64,000 bases of DNA, taken from assembly GCF_000688335.1 (NCBI RefSeq), contig NZ_JHZX01000001.1:3038001-3102000 (forward strand), given 5' to 3'. The position numbers were made by a program, and so were the translations under genes. This document shows, one piece after another, positions 9,291-22,408 of this stretch. The notes below the pieces were generated by a model. It was not told the origin of the DNA. It saw only the letters and a list, made by a program, of their open reading frames with translations, and searched no databases. How positions within the stretch are numbered: position 1 is the stretch's first letter; each line of letters begins with the position of its first letter. This DNA is from Sediminibacter sp. Hel_I_10. Lineage in GTDB: Bacteria; Bacteroidota; Bacteroidia; Flavobacteriales; Flavobacteriaceae.

Positions 9291-12200
9291 ATGAAAAAAA
9301 GACGACTTACCAATCGCAATCATTTTTTAGTTTCAACAAAGTTGATACTGCTATTTATAACAATGATTGGCTCACCTTTATTTGCTGTAAATTCTAATGA
9401 TTTATCGTTTGAAACAGTAACAATACAACAAATTACTGTTACAGGAAAAGTAATAGATGAATACGGAATGCCACTACCCGGAGCCAATGTTATAGAAAAG
9501 GGCACTTCTAATGGTGTGGCCACAGATATTGATGGAAATTTCAGTATTAATGTGCTTGATAGCTCTTCCATTCTTGTCATCTCTTATGTTGGTTATCAAC
9601 CAAAAGAAATTATTTCTTCCAATACACTTGCACCCATTCAATTGGAAGCTGACGCCAGCGCTCTTGATGAAATTGTAGTAGTAGGTTACGGATCTACCAA
9701 ACGAAGAGATGTGACTGGTGCTGTAGCATCAGTATCAGAAAAGGATATGAACCAAGGCGCCATTACCAGTCCATTACAATTGATTTCTGGTAAAGCTGCA
9801 GGGGTTAACATTAACCAAACAGGGAGTGAACCTGGGTCTTCACCAAGTGTTAGAATTAGAGGTATTTCTTCTTTAATTGGCGGTAATGATCCTTTGGTAG
9901 TTGTGGACGGTATTCAGGGGAATATGGATTTATTGAGTCAAATTCCTCCAAGTGAAATTGCTTCAATTGACATTTTAAAAGACGCGTCAGCAACTGCTAT
10001 TTATGGATCCAGAGGTGCAGCTGGTGTCATTATAGTAAGCACAAAAAAGAATAAAGCAGGAATGACGACATTACAATATGTGGGAAGTTCTTCTATTGAT
10101 TATATACCTAAAAAGTTGGACATGCTAGGTGCAGACCAATGGTGGGCACAAGCTCAGCTTTCAGGGGTTCCCGCTTCTGCCAACCATGGCTCCAATACGG
10201 ACTGGTACAATTTATTGACACAAACCGGATCAACCCAGACTCATACGCTTTCTTTTGGAGGCGGAGCAGACAAGTTTAACTATCGTGCTTCAGTTAGTGC
10301 AATCTTACAAGAAGGTGTGGTTATCAATTCAAAAAACCAAAAATATATTGGTAGAATTGTGGCCACTCAAAAAGCGTTGGATGATAATTTGACCTTGACT
10401 TACAACCTGAACAGCGGTATTGTTGAAAACACTGGAACCGTTCAAAGTATTGGACGTGCTTCTTTTACATCAAATTTAATTACAAATGCTTATTTGATGC
10501 GTCCTACAGATCCTGTATTTGATATTGATGGTAGTTATTTTAATGACCCTAATGTATTTCAATACCTCAACCCTTATGCCGTAGCGCAAACCGTCGTAAA
10601 CGAAGGCCAGCAAGACAACTTATTTGGCAGTTTAAAGGCTGATTTAAAGATCTATGAGGATTTAACCCTAGGCTGGTTTGGAAGCTGGCGTAAAACCAAC
10701 AACACTAATGGCTTCTTTCTTCCAGTAGAATCTACAAGTGCCAGTGCCATTGACCAAAACGGATTTGCCAACATAAACAATAGCAAGCAAAATGAGAAAC
10801 TGATGAACATCAGCCTGAGCTATAAAAAGACATTTGGGGAGCATAATCTCAATGCTTTGGCTCTGTATGAGTGGCAAAACCAAACTTATCAAGGTAATTA
10901 CGCGCAAGCAAGAGGGTTTATAAACAATATAGCCACCTACAATGCGCTCCAATTGGGTGATTTATCAAACGTAAGACCTGGAGATATTTCTTCATACAAA
11001 AATGACCGTACGCTAATTTCCTTTTTAGGCCGTGTCAATTACTCTTTTATGGATCGTTACTTACTGACGCTAAGTATGAGACGTGATGGTTCTTCCGTTT
11101 TTGGAGCGAATCATAAATGGGGCAACTTTCCATCAGCATCTGTAGCCTGGCAAATAGATCAAGAGCCTTTTATGGAAAACCAAACTGTTTTTGAACAGCT
11201 AAAACTACGTGGTGGCTATGGTGTGACTGGTAACCAACAAGGTTTATATCCTCAAAATTCATTGTCCCTAGTGGGTGGTTCAGGAGTAACCTATTTTGGC
11301 GGACAGCAAATCACAAACTTTAATGTGGTTCAAAATGCGAATGCCGATTTACGCTGGGAAACCAAAAAACAGACCAATATAGGGGTGGATTTTTCACTTC
11401 TTGACAGTCGTCTGCGCGGAACAATTGATGTTTATACCGCCACAACTGACAATCTATTATTTGATTATACCGTACCACAACCTCCTTATCCGTATCCTTC
11501 TATTAAAGCCAATGTAGGAAGTATATTAAATCAAGGTCTAGAAATTTCTCTTGCTTATGACTTAATTGATAAGGAAGACATGACCCTAACCTTGGCAGGA
11601 AATGTGTCGTTTCTTAAAAATGAGGTTAAAAGTTTAAGTGGCAGCATCAACGGTGTGCCGTTAAATACAAACTACGTGCCTTGGGGCCCAAGTTCTTATT
11701 TGATAGAGGGACAGCCTATTGGTACGTTCAATATTTTACATCATACAGGTAGAGATGATTCCAATGCTGAAACTGTTCAAGATGTTAATGGCGACGGCAT
11801 TATTGATCAGGGCAACCGAAGTCCTGACCGCATGCTGCAAGGTTCAGCACTACCAACTTACACCTACGCCTTCAACCCAACATTTCGATATAAAAACTTT
11901 GATGTTTCTATGTTGTGGAGAGGTTCTGGAGGAAATAAAATCTATAATAGTTTAAAATCGAGCTTAAGTTATTTAGAAAATATAGGGCGATCCAATGTTT
12001 TAGAAAGTGCGGTTGATCTTGGTATTTATACCTCTCAATACGGTTCTGATCTTTGGTTGGAAAAAGGAGATTTCTTAAGGCTCGAAAACTTAACCGCTGG
12101 ATATACTTTTGACTTTAAAGATGTAAAATATTTAGATTCTGTAAGGTTATCAATTACAGGAAACAACCTCATATTAATCACCGATTATTCAGGAATTGAT

Positions 12201-12302
12201 CCCGAACTTAACTTTACAGGCGGCAATGGCTTTGGTGGAGATAATGGCATTTATCCACGTACAAGAAGCTTTGTTATCGGCTTAGATGTGAAATTAAATT
12301 AA
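9291..12302 (+). CDS. susC: SusC/RagA-family TonB-dependent outer-membrane glycan transporter
   Basis: A 1003-residue outer-membrane transporter that imports oligosaccharides with its SusD lid. After a signal peptide (about 1-33) come a carboxypeptidase-D-regulatory-like beta domain (about 48-120, beginning ITVTGKVID), the TonB box/SusC signature DEIVVVGYG (126-134), a plug domain ending near IYGSRGAAGVIIVSTKK, and a long beta-barrel ending in an aromatic-rich strand. It is followed 1 nt later by susD. Neighbouring GH13, GH97 and SusE-like genes indicate alpha-glucan or maltodextrin substrates. The first gene of the operon, it is probably activated by the divergent SusR-like protein. Confidence 0.95.
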   Translation: MKKRRLTNRNHFLVSTKLILLFITMIGSPLFAVNSNDLSFETVTIQQITVTGKVIDEYGMPLPGANVIEKGTSNGVATDIDGNFSINVLDSSSILVISYVGYQPKEIISSNTLAPIQLEADASALDEIVVVGYGSTKRRDVTGAVASVSEKDMNQGAITSPLQLISGKAAGVNINQTGSEPGSSPSVRIRGISSLIGGNDPLVVVDGIQGNMDLLSQIPPSEIASIDILKDASATAIYGSRGAAGVIIVSTKKNKAGMTTLQYVGSSSIDYIPKKLDMLGADQWWAQAQLSGVPASANHGSNTDWYNLLTQTGSTQTHTLSFGGGADKFNYRASVSAILQEGVVINSKNQKYIGRIVATQKALDDNLTLTYNLNSGIVENTGTVQSIGRASFTSNLITNAYLMRPTDPVFDIDGSYFNDPNVFQYLNPYAVAQTVVNEGQQDNLFGSLKADLKIYEDLTLGWFGSWRKTNNTNGFFLPVESTSASAIDQNGFANINNSKQNEKLMNISLSYKKTFGEHNLNALALYEWQNQTYQGNYAQARGFINNIATYNALQLGDLSNVRPGDISSYKNDRTLISFLGRVNYSFMDRYLLTLSMRRDGSSVFGANHKWGNFPSASVAWQIDQEPFMENQTVFEQLKLRGGYGVTGNQQGLYPQNSLSLVGGSGVTYFGGQQITNFNVVQNANADLRWETKKQTNIGVDFSLLDSRLRGTIDVYTATTDNLLFDYTVPQPPYPYPSIKANVGSILNQGLEISLAYDLIDKEDMTLTLAGNVSFLKNEVKSLSGSINGVPLNTNYVPWGPSSYLIEGQPIGTFNILHHTGRDDSNAETVQDVNGDGIIDQGNRSPDRMLQGSALPTYTYAFNPTFRYKNFDVSMLWRGSGGNKIYNSLKSSLSYLENIGRSNVLESAVDLGIYTSQYGSDLWLEKGDFLRLENLTAGYTFDFKDVKYLDSVRLSITGNNLILITDYSGIDPELNFTGGNGFGGDNGIYPRTRSFVIGLDVKLN

Positions 12303-12303
12303 A

Positions 12304-13803
12304 ATGAAAATGAAAAGAAAAAACGTAGTATTAATAGGATTCTTAAGCGTCCTATTAGTGGTTGCTTGTACCAACGTAGATGAGAATGTTTATGACAAGT
12401 ACGAATCAAATGAATTTTACGGAACTCCAGAAGGTTCTGATGTGGCGTTGGCAGCAGTTTACGCTCAAGTTGCCGGCAATTGGGGTGGTGTAGGCTATGC
12501 AGGAGCTGATAATGGTTGGTATGACATGAACACCATGAGCTCTGACGAGCAGGTCATTCCACATAGAAATACTGGCGATTGGCAATTGGATTTTGCACGC
12601 ATGTTTAAACACCAATGGCTACCTTCTGATTTGATGGTCAATAACACCTGGAATTGGCTTTACAGATCCATCTTTAATGCCAATTTAGCCGTAGAGCAAT
12701 TGGTAAACGCAGATGCTGATCCTTCAAAAATTGCTGAAGCAAAAGTGCTGAGGGCATTCTTCTATTATCTATTGATGGATGATTATGGCAATGTGCCTTT
12801 TTACACAGAAAACAATATTACCGTTGATCAAATTCCCCAAGCAAACAGATCTGAAGTTTATGATTTTATAGTAACAGAATTGACTGAAAACGTTGACTTG
12901 CTTTCCACCGAAAAAGGTGGCAATTATTATGGGCGCTTCAATAGATGGGCGGGTTACACCTTATTGGCCAAAGTGTATCTCAATGCTGAAGTTTACACTG
13001 GTACACCACAATGGCAAGCATGTTTAGATGCTTGTGAAATTATAAGTGGAGGTGGTTTTTCATTGCATACCTCAGCTGAAAATGCCTCAAGTCCATTCGA
13101 ATCTCAATACTATGATCTTTTTGGTGATGTATTGCCAGAAGACGAAACTATTTTGGCCATGTACGCCAGTGTCAACATTGTATCTAGAAACATCTATGGA
13201 ATTAGATCCCTTTTTGGACCTCATGCACAAGCCGTATTTGGCTATAGCGGATGGAACGGCACCATTGTTCCAACACAATACTTTCTTCAATATGATGAAA
13301 ATGATATTAGAAGAAAGCAATTCATTTACGGTCCACAACCTGGAGGTGTCAATTATTCTTTGAATGTCACATCTCTTGACGACCCTGGAGCCGCACCACA
13401 AGCAGGAGTTAGAGGTCTAAAATTCTATCCAGCAGGTACTATGGATGGTGGCGGTGCTTCCAACGATTTCCCAATGTATAGATATGCCGATATTTTATTG
13501 ATGCAAGCAGAATGCCATGTGCGTTTAGGAAATACTTCTGCGGCCAAACCATTTGTTGATATGGTGAGACAACGCGCAGGACTTGATGCCTTGGAAGGAG
13601 ACCCTACAATCACTGATGTTTATAATGAAAGAACTTTTGAACTCAACTGGGAAGGTCATAGAAGACAAGATATGATCCGTTTTGGAACATTTTTACAGCC
13701 AAATGAATTTAGAAGTGCTTCAAGTGAATTCAGAAAGCTATTCCCAATCCCAACCTCAGCTTTGGATGCCAACCCAGGGTTAGAGCAAAATCCAGGTTAC
13801 TAA
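12304..13803 (+). CDS. susD: SusD/RagB-family surface glycan-binding lipoprotein
   Basis: A 499-residue lipoprotein with signal MKMKRKNVVLIGFLSVLLVVAC and lipid Cys22. The mature part has the SusD helical/TPR scaffold: an N-terminal region with AEAKVLRAFFYYLLMDDYGNVPF, and a C-terminal RYADILLMQAE motif followed by NERTFELNWEGHRRQDMIRF, both hallmarks of the family. It sits over the SusC barrel and captures glycans. The gene is essentially contiguous with susC (1-nt gap), consistent with a stoichiometric complex. Confidence 0.95.
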   Translation: MKMKRKNVVLIGFLSVLLVVACTNVDENVYDKYESNEFYGTPEGSDVALAAVYAQVAGNWGGVGYAGADNGWYDMNTMSSDEQVIPHRNTGDWQLDFARMFKHQWLPSDLMVNNTWNWLYRSIFNANLAVEQLVNADADPSKIAEAKVLRAFFYYLLMDDYGNVPFYTENNITVDQIPQANRSEVYDFIVTELTENVDLLSTEKGGNYYGRFNRWAGYTLLAKVYLNAEVYTGTPQWQACLDACEIISGGGFSLHTSAENASSPFESQYYDLFGDVLPEDETILAMYASVNIVSRNIYGIRSLFGPHAQAVFGYSGWNGTIVPTQYFLQYDENDIRRKQFIYGPQPGGVNYSLNVTSLDDPGAAPQAGVRGLKFYPAGTMDGGGASNDFPMYRYADILLMQAECHVRLGNTSAAKPFVDMVRQRAGLDALEGDPTITDVYNERTFELNWEGHRRQDMIRFGTFLQPNEFRSASSEFRKLFPIPTSALDANPGLEQNPGY

Positions 13804-13895
13804 AACTAAATGTCATGAAAAGAACATCACCAAGATTTAGTCTTAAACGCTAAAGAAAGGTATGCTAATTATATGACCGATAAAAAACACTAAAA

Positions 13896-15284
13896 ATGAA
13901 AACATTCATAACCAAACTATTTACTATTAGCCTAGTGCTATTTGCTTTTGCTTCTTGTGATGATGATGCAGAATTAACGACCTTGGAGTTTGTCAGCTTT
14001 CCTGCAGCAATAGAGGCCACACCAAACACTATAGTTCTGTCTACAGAAAACAATTCAGAATCTGTAATGACCGTTTCTTGGCCAGAGGTTCAGTTTCCTA
14101 TTGAAGCACCTGTAACCTATACCTTGGCTATGGATGTAGCTGCAGATACTTTTGGTGAAAATGGCTGGGCAAACGCTATTAGAATCCCTGTGGGAGAAGA
14201 TGTATTGAGCACTTCAATATTAGGGAATGATTTAAATGATTATGTGGCAACTTTAGGTTTGATGCCAGATGTTGAAGGCGAAGTAATGCTTCGTGTTGAA
14301 GCTTATATGGACCGCTATGTTTATTCAGAACCTATTACAGTTGAAGTGACGCCTTACGTTGAAGAAATTGCGTCTGGAGAACTTTACATACCAGGAGCCT
14401 ATAATGCTTGGGATGCTTCTACAGCAGCAAAACTATCGGCAATAGCGACAGGTGTTTACCAAGGTTATTTGACAGTAAACGCACCTCAAAATTTAGCTTT
14501 TAAAGTTACTCCAGAACAGGATTGGGACGAATTTTATGGTTTGGACGTCAACGGTAATTTTGCTTTAGGAGCAGATGGTGATTTATTGCTTCCAGACGTT
14601 GGATCCTATCAAATTACCGTCAACCTGAACACTTTAACTTATACCATTTTACCTTATTCGTGGGGCATTATTGGACCTTCTACTGCAAATGGTTGGGATG
14701 CTGATACAGACATGAGCTACAATTATACCTCACAAGAATGGGAGTATACAGGCTTATTGGCTGCAGGATCGCTAAAATTTAGGCTAAATAATGAATGGGC
14801 CGTCAATTATGGTACTGAAAACGGCAATAGTGGCGAAATTGAAAATGGCGAAGTTTATCTTGATAATCCTGGAGCCCATGCAATTGTTGAGGGTGGATTC
14901 TATAAAGTAAGCTTTTCTGTCAATCCAAACGACCCTGAAATTGCTATTTATTCTGTAAGCAGTATCTCTTATTCATGGGGAATTATTGGTGATGCCACTC
15001 CAAGTGGATGGGATGCCGATACAGATATGACCTACGATTTTGAAATTTCAAAATGGACCTTTACAGGCAACCTAGTTCCAGGAGCATTAAAATTCAGACT
15101 CAATGATGAATGGACAACCAATTATGGTACAGAAGATGGCAACAGCGGCAATATTGTTGATGGCATCATGTATTTAGATAATCCTGGAGCACATAGTATT
15201 ACTGAAGCAGGAAATTATGAAATTACTTTTAGTACAGATCCAGATAGTCCTGCCACCGCAATCTATTCCGTTACACAGCTATAA
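13896..15284 (+). CDS. susE: SusE/SusF-like starch-binding outer-membrane lipoprotein
   Basis: A 462-residue lipoprotein with signal MKTFITKLFTISLVLFAFASC and lipid Cys21. A SusE N-terminal Ig-like domain (about 25-155) is followed by three carbohydrate-binding-like modules: a divergent one (about 161-251) and two near-duplicates (254-354 and 359-459) sharing YSWGII, GWDADTDM, LKFRLN, NYGTE.GNSG and YLDNPGAH. These correspond to the SusE/SusF C-terminal starch-binding modules. The conserved Trp and Tyr residues are likely to stack on glucose rings. It is cotranscribed with susCD and should hold starch at the cell surface. Confidence 0.88.
   Translation: MKTFITKLFTISLVLFAFASCDDDAELTTLEFVSFPAAIEATPNTIVLSTENNSESVMTVSWPEVQFPIEAPVTYTLAMDVAADTFGENGWANAIRIPVGEDVLSTSILGNDLNDYVATLGLMPDVEGEVMLRVEAYMDRYVYSEPITVEVTPYVEEIASGELYIPGAYNAWDASTAAKLSAIATGVYQGYLTVNAPQNLAFKVTPEQDWDEFYGLDVNGNFALGADGDLLLPDVGSYQITVNLNTLTYTILPYSWGIIGPSTANGWDADTDMSYNYTSQEWEYTGLLAAGSLKFRLNNEWAVNYGTENGNSGEIENGEVYLDNPGAHAIVEGGFYKVSFSVNPNDPEIAIYSVSSISYSWGIIGDATPSGWDADTDMTYDFEISKWTFTGNLVPGALKFRLNDEWTTNYGTEDGNSGNIVDGIMYLDNPGAHSITEAGNYEITFSTDPDSPATAIYSVTQL
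14655..15272 (+). repeat. Tandem in-gene duplication of a starch-binding module
   Basis: Codons 254-354 and 359-459 of the susE-like gene encode two modules of about 101 residues that are clearly duplicated, with long identical stretches such as GWDADTDM and YLDNPGAH. At DNA level the units lie at 14655-14957 and 14970-15272. Confidence 0.8.
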
Positions 15285-15304
15285 TTTAAAAACTAAAAAA
15301 TTCA

Positions 15305-18876
<3,572 letters not shown>

Positions 18877-18928
18877 AAGCTATGCGCTTTGAGGTGCATC
18901 TATTTAATACTAATTAAACTAATAAATT

Positions 18929-21454
18929 ATGAGAAAAATTACCTTTTTAATTATCTGTTTATTGAGCTTATTCTCAGCCAACGCTCAATTTGATTCGATG
19001 GCAATTGTTGGTGACGGTGTGGGCGGATGGCCAACAGGTGATGCAGGCGAAGTAGACACTCATCAAATGAGCTCAACTGATGGTATCAACTGGAGTATTA
19101 ATAACTTAGAGACCACAAGCGGGTCTGTAAAGTTTAGAGCAGAAAATTCGTGGACAAATAATTGGGGAGGTGCCTTCCCCGAAGGGGTTGCGGTTGCCGA
19201 TGGAACTAATATTTCAACACCAGTTGGCATTTATGATGTGACTTTTAATAGTAATACACTAGAATTTAGTTTTACGGTGTCAAACATCTATCCAGTAATA
19301 AGTCTTACAGGTCCAGGTGTTGGTGGTAACACGGTAGATATTGATCTGGGAACTACCGATGGAATTCAATATTTCGGAAATAATATTACTATTGATGGTG
19401 AAGTGAAATTTCGTCAAAACCATGACTCAGCAGAAGGTATCTGGGAACCATTAACGTTCCCTTCAGGGACTGCAATTTATAATGGTTCTGGGGCACTCAA
19501 TGTGCCTGGCAATAGTTATAGAGTTACGTTTAATCTGAATACTTTAGAATATGCTTTTGAGTATTTAAGCATTGCAATTGTAGGATCTAGTACACCTCAA
19601 GGTTGGCCGTCTGATCCTCAAATAGACGAGCATGTAATGACTACTATCGACGGAATCCATTATATTATTAATAGTCTGACTTTGACAACAGGTGCAGTTA
19701 AGTTTAGACAAAATAATAGTTGGGAAGTGCAATGGGGTGGAGACGGAGGATTTCCTTCGGGAACTGGATCACTAAGTGGAGAAGATATTAATGTAGCCGC
19801 AGGAGATTACAGCATTATGCTGAATAGATTAACTGGAGCTTATAATTTTGATGGGCCAATTGGTTATGCCTCTGTTCCAAACTGTACACTTATACCGGTC
19901 ATTTCAACTACAGCATCTTCGGGAAATGCGCTGCTCGCAACAGATGGTGATAGCAGTACAAAATGGGAAAGTTCATTAGAAGAGGATCAAAGTTTAACGT
20001 TAGATTTAGGATCGCCAAATACTATAAATGCTGTAACTATAGATTGGGGTATAGCAAGTGCAAATAATTATTTTTTAAGTGGATCTGTTGATGGCACTAA
20101 CTGGACAGAAATTGCTGAAAAAAGTAATATGAATTACGGTGCTCGTACTGATGTTATTAACGTCAATGCAGAGTTTCGCTGGCTTAAAGTGGATGGTGTA
20201 TCACCTAATACGCAAAATGGATATGCTATCTATGAGATTAACGTTTGTGGTACATCAATAATAGACAATTCTAAACGTATTCTATTTGTTGGAAATAGTT
20301 ATACATATTATAATGCAATGCCATTTATGTTGCAAGATATCGCTGCTTCTATGGGTGATGAGTTAGTAGTGCAAAGCAATACTATAGGAGGAACAAGTCT
20401 TGAGTCACACTACGAAAATTCTGGAACTACAGATAGAATCGAAGAAGGTAATTGGGATTATGTGGTACTTCAGGATCAAAGCCAACGTCCTGCTCTTGAA
20501 GAAGAATATGTAGCAACACATACATTTGCATTTGCAACTCTGCTTGTAGATATGGTTCATGATTATAGCCCTTGTGCAGATTTGTTTTTCTATCAAACTT
20601 GGGGTCGAGAAAACGGTGATGCTCAAAATTGTCCAACCATACCAGAAGTATGTACTTACTTAGGCATGGATGAACGTTTACAGGAGCGTTATACCCAAAT
20701 GGCAAATGATAATGATGCGATGCTTTCACCTGTAGGAAGAGTTAGACGTGAAATAAGAGAATTATATCCAGAAATTGATCTTTATGTAGATGATGAAAGT
20801 CATCCAACATTAGTAGGTTCATACGTATCTGCAGTAACTTTTAATACAGTTATTTTTCGTAATGACCCAACGTTGATTACATATAACAGTACATTGGATG
20901 AGACGGTTGCTGACCAAGTGAAAGCGGTTGTAAAATCAATTGTTTTTGATAATTTTCAAGATTGGAATGTAGGGGTTTATGACCCTCAGGCCATATTTAG
21001 CTATGAAACTACGGGAAATACGGTTTTATTCACAAATAATTCTGCAAACGGGATAAGCTATTTGTGGGACTTTGGTGACGGTACAACATCTACCGAGGAA
21101 AATCCACAGCATATTTATGATGGTTCAGGGCCTTATACTGTTACGCTCACCGTAACGAATTGTAGTCGTCAGAGTGCTGCTTCACAGACAGTGACAACTT
21201 TAAATACCTCTGGTTTTTTTGAGCAAAAATTTGTTGCTTATCCTAACCCAACAACAAAGACATGGCATATTAATACGTCAGGTATGGCTATCAGTACTAT
21301 TACTATTACAGATATTATGGGGAAAGTGGTATTGAGATTAAGTCCTAAAAGTAATAATGTGAAAATTGATGCCGCAACGTTAAGTAAAGGTGTTTACTTT
21401 GCAAGAGTTAGTGATGGTAGGGCGACAGAAACCTTAAAACTTGTAAAGAATTAA
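18929..21454 (+). CDS. T9SS-secreted multidomain protein: SusE/F-like repeats, discoidin-type CBM, SGNH esterase-like domain, PKD
   Basis: An 841-residue secreted protein. Domains in order: signal (1-20); three SusE/F-like modules (about 23-116, 122-213, 214-308) with KFR.N..W..NWGG motifs; an F5/8C (CBM32-like) domain (about 316-441); an SGNH/DUF4886-like hydrolase domain (about 449-673) with GNSYT (Ser457) and DDESHP (Asp622, His625) as candidate triad; a PKD domain (687-745, YLWDFGDG); and a type A T9SS sorting domain (767-841, beginning YPNP). It is the last gene of the starch operon, before a terminator. An esterase acting on substituted alpha-glucan is an inference from context; I know of no characterised protein with this layout. 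Confidence 0.82.
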   Translation: MRKITFLIICLLSLFSANAQFDSMAIVGDGVGGWPTGDAGEVDTHQMSSTDGINWSINNLETTSGSVKFRAENSWTNNWGGAFPEGVAVADGTNISTPVGIYDVTFNSNTLEFSFTVSNIYPVISLTGPGVGGNTVDIDLGTTDGIQYFGNNITIDGEVKFRQNHDSAEGIWEPLTFPSGTAIYNGSGALNVPGNSYRVTFNLNTLEYAFEYLSIAIVGSSTPQGWPSDPQIDEHVMTTIDGIHYIINSLTLTTGAVKFRQNNSWEVQWGGDGGFPSGTGSLSGEDINVAAGDYSIMLNRLTGAYNFDGPIGYASVPNCTLIPVISTTASSGNALLATDGDSSTKWESSLEEDQSLTLDLGSPNTINAVTIDWGIASANNYFLSGSVDGTNWTEIAEKSNMNYGARTDVINVNAEFRWLKVDGVSPNTQNGYAIYEINVCGTSIIDNSKRILFVGNSYTYYNAMPFMLQDIAASMGDELVVQSNTIGGTSLESHYENSGTTDRIEEGNWDYVVLQDQSQRPALEEEYVATHTFAFATLLVDMVHDYSPCADLFFYQTWGRENGDAQNCPTIPEVCTYLGMDERLQERYTQMANDNDAMLSPVGRVRREIRELYPEIDLYVDDESHPTLVGSYVSAVTFNTVIFRNDPTLITYNSTLDETVADQVKAVVKSIVFDNFQDWNVGVYDPQAIFSYETTGNTVLFTNNSANGISYLWDFGDGTTSTEENPQHIYDGSGPYTVTLTVTNCSRQSAASQTVTTLNTSGFFEQKFVAYPNPTTKTWHINTSGMAISTITITDIMGKVVLRLSPKSNNVKIDAATLSKGVYFARVSDGRATETLKLVKN

Positions 21455-21492
21455 TCAAATAAAATTAGTTAGTCTATTGATCTAGTTTTTCG

Positions 21493-21530
21493 AAAACCGT
21501 TTCAAATTAACGTTTGACACGGTTTTTTTT
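21493..21530 (+). terminator. Rho-independent terminator of the starch operon
   Basis: AAAACCGT pairs with ACGGTTTT around an inner TCAAA/TTTGA stem and is followed by a run of T, 39 nt after the stop of the SGNH-domain gene. Confidence 0.8.
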
Positions 21531-21715
21531 GCGTCTTTATTTTTTACGATGTTTCTTTTGAGAAATATTCATTCAAACAAGGTTTGAAGAAGCCGCAAAA
21601 AGGAATAGAAAATAAAAAATTCTATTATTTAGATTGATTACCTGAGCCTCGCAGAAATTATCTCATTTAAATTCCTTGTCTTAAAGGTGACTTATCCAAA
21701 AAGAAGTTTATGGTG

Positions 21716-21735
21716 TTTTTTTTTTTTTTTTTTTT
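21716..21735. repeat. Homopolymer of 20 T
   Basis: A run of 20 T residues lies between the operon terminator and the mnmE-like repeat, outside any gene. It could be a slippage-prone tract or a length-uncertain sequencing artefact. Confidence 0.7.
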
Positions 21736-21798
21736 AAATATTGATAGTGAGGTGAATAAGTTTCGATAAGGCATCTCGTTAGAGCTAAAAAGCTAGTT

Positions 21799-21843
21799 GA
21801 TTTGCTGGGTAATATTTTTGCTAACTTTTGCATCGGTATTTAG
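21799..21843 (+). pseudogene. mnmE: Displaced mnmE 3'-end fragment (right direct repeat)
   Basis: The fragment encodes DLLGNIFANFCIGI and a stop, matching the C-terminus of the intact MnmE (DLLGNIFANFCIGK). It has no upstream mnmE sequence. Several synonymous differences from 7221-7265 suggest the two copies come from different mnmE alleles rather than a recent duplication. It marks the right edge of the segment carrying the starch locus. The parD gene begins 48 nt downstream. Confidence 0.75.
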
Positions 21844-21858
21844 TCTTCTAAATTAAAT

Positions 21859-21883
21859 TATCTATATTTATCAAATATAGATA
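21859..21883. promoter_or_regulatory. Perfect inverted repeat upstream of parD (probable operator)
   Basis: Arms TATCTATATTT and AAATATAGATA (11 bp each) are separated by ATC and end 8 nt before the parD ATG. ParD-type antitoxins usually bind such sites to repress their own operon. Confidence 0.55.
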
Positions 21884-21890
21884 TTTTGTT

Positions 21891-22115
21891 ATGAATATTA
21901 GTTTCACGAAAAAACAGGAAGAATATATCTCCAAGCAAGTTGCTTCAGGAGAATACCAAAATAATAGCGAGGTCATACGAGATGCATTAAGACTTCACGG
22001 AATCTATCGCGAAAAAGTTATCCAAGATTTACGAAAGGAAATTGAATTGGGCTGGGATGGCCCGGATAGTTCGATGACAATGGATCAAATTATTGAATCC
22101 AAGAAAAAATCTTGA
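21891..22115 (+). CDS. parD: ParD-family antitoxin (ribbon-helix-helix)
   Basis: A 74-residue protein with an N-terminal ribbon-helix-helix DNA-binding domain (MNISFTKKQEEYISKQV...NNSEVIRDALRL, about 1-40) and an acidic C-terminal tail (GWDGPDSS) that would wrap the toxin. This is the type II ParD/CC2985-like antitoxin layout. The stop overlaps the start of parE (TGATG), indicating translational coupling. An 11-bp-arm inverted repeat just upstream suggests autoregulation. It lies immediately beyond the right mnmE fragment and so may have come with mobile DNA. Confidence 0.88.
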   Translation: MNISFTKKQEEYISKQVASGEYQNNSEVIRDALRLHGIYREKVIQDLRKEIELGWDGPDSSMTMDQIIESKKKS

Positions 22116-22408
22116 TGAATCATTATATCTTATCTAAAAAAACTCAGGAAGATATTGAAGCGATTTATGAGTTTGGAGTTTACAAGTTTGGACAAGATCA
22201 GGCTCTAAATTATTTAATAGAACTGCGTAATCACTTTGAGCTTCTTTTAAAAAATCCTGAGATAGGTAAACAACGTGATGAAATTAAAGATGGACTTTAC
22301 AGTTTTCCATATGCTTCACATATCATCTTTTATCGCATTGTAAAAAAGCATTTAAGGATTGTTAGAGTATTACACGGAAGTAGAGATTTGAGGAAGTTCT
22401 TAAAATAA
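22115..22408 (+). CDS. parE: ParE/RelE-superfamily toxin
   Basis: A 97-residue toxin starting at ATG 22115, overlapping the parD stop. The sequence has the ParE fold pattern: an N-terminal helix with LSKKTQEDIEAIYEF, a central IGKQRDEIKDGLYSFPYASHIIFYRI and the C-terminal strand LRIVRVLHGSRDLRKFL. ParE toxins poison DNA gyrase. The terminal RVLHGSRDL is typical of functional members, and nothing appears truncated. It forms an operon with parD. Confidence 0.88.
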   Translation: MNHYILSKKTQEDIEAIYEFGVYKFGQDQALNYLIELRNHFELLLKNPEIGKQRDEIKDGLYSFPYASHIIFYRIVKKHLRIVRVLHGSRDLRKFLK

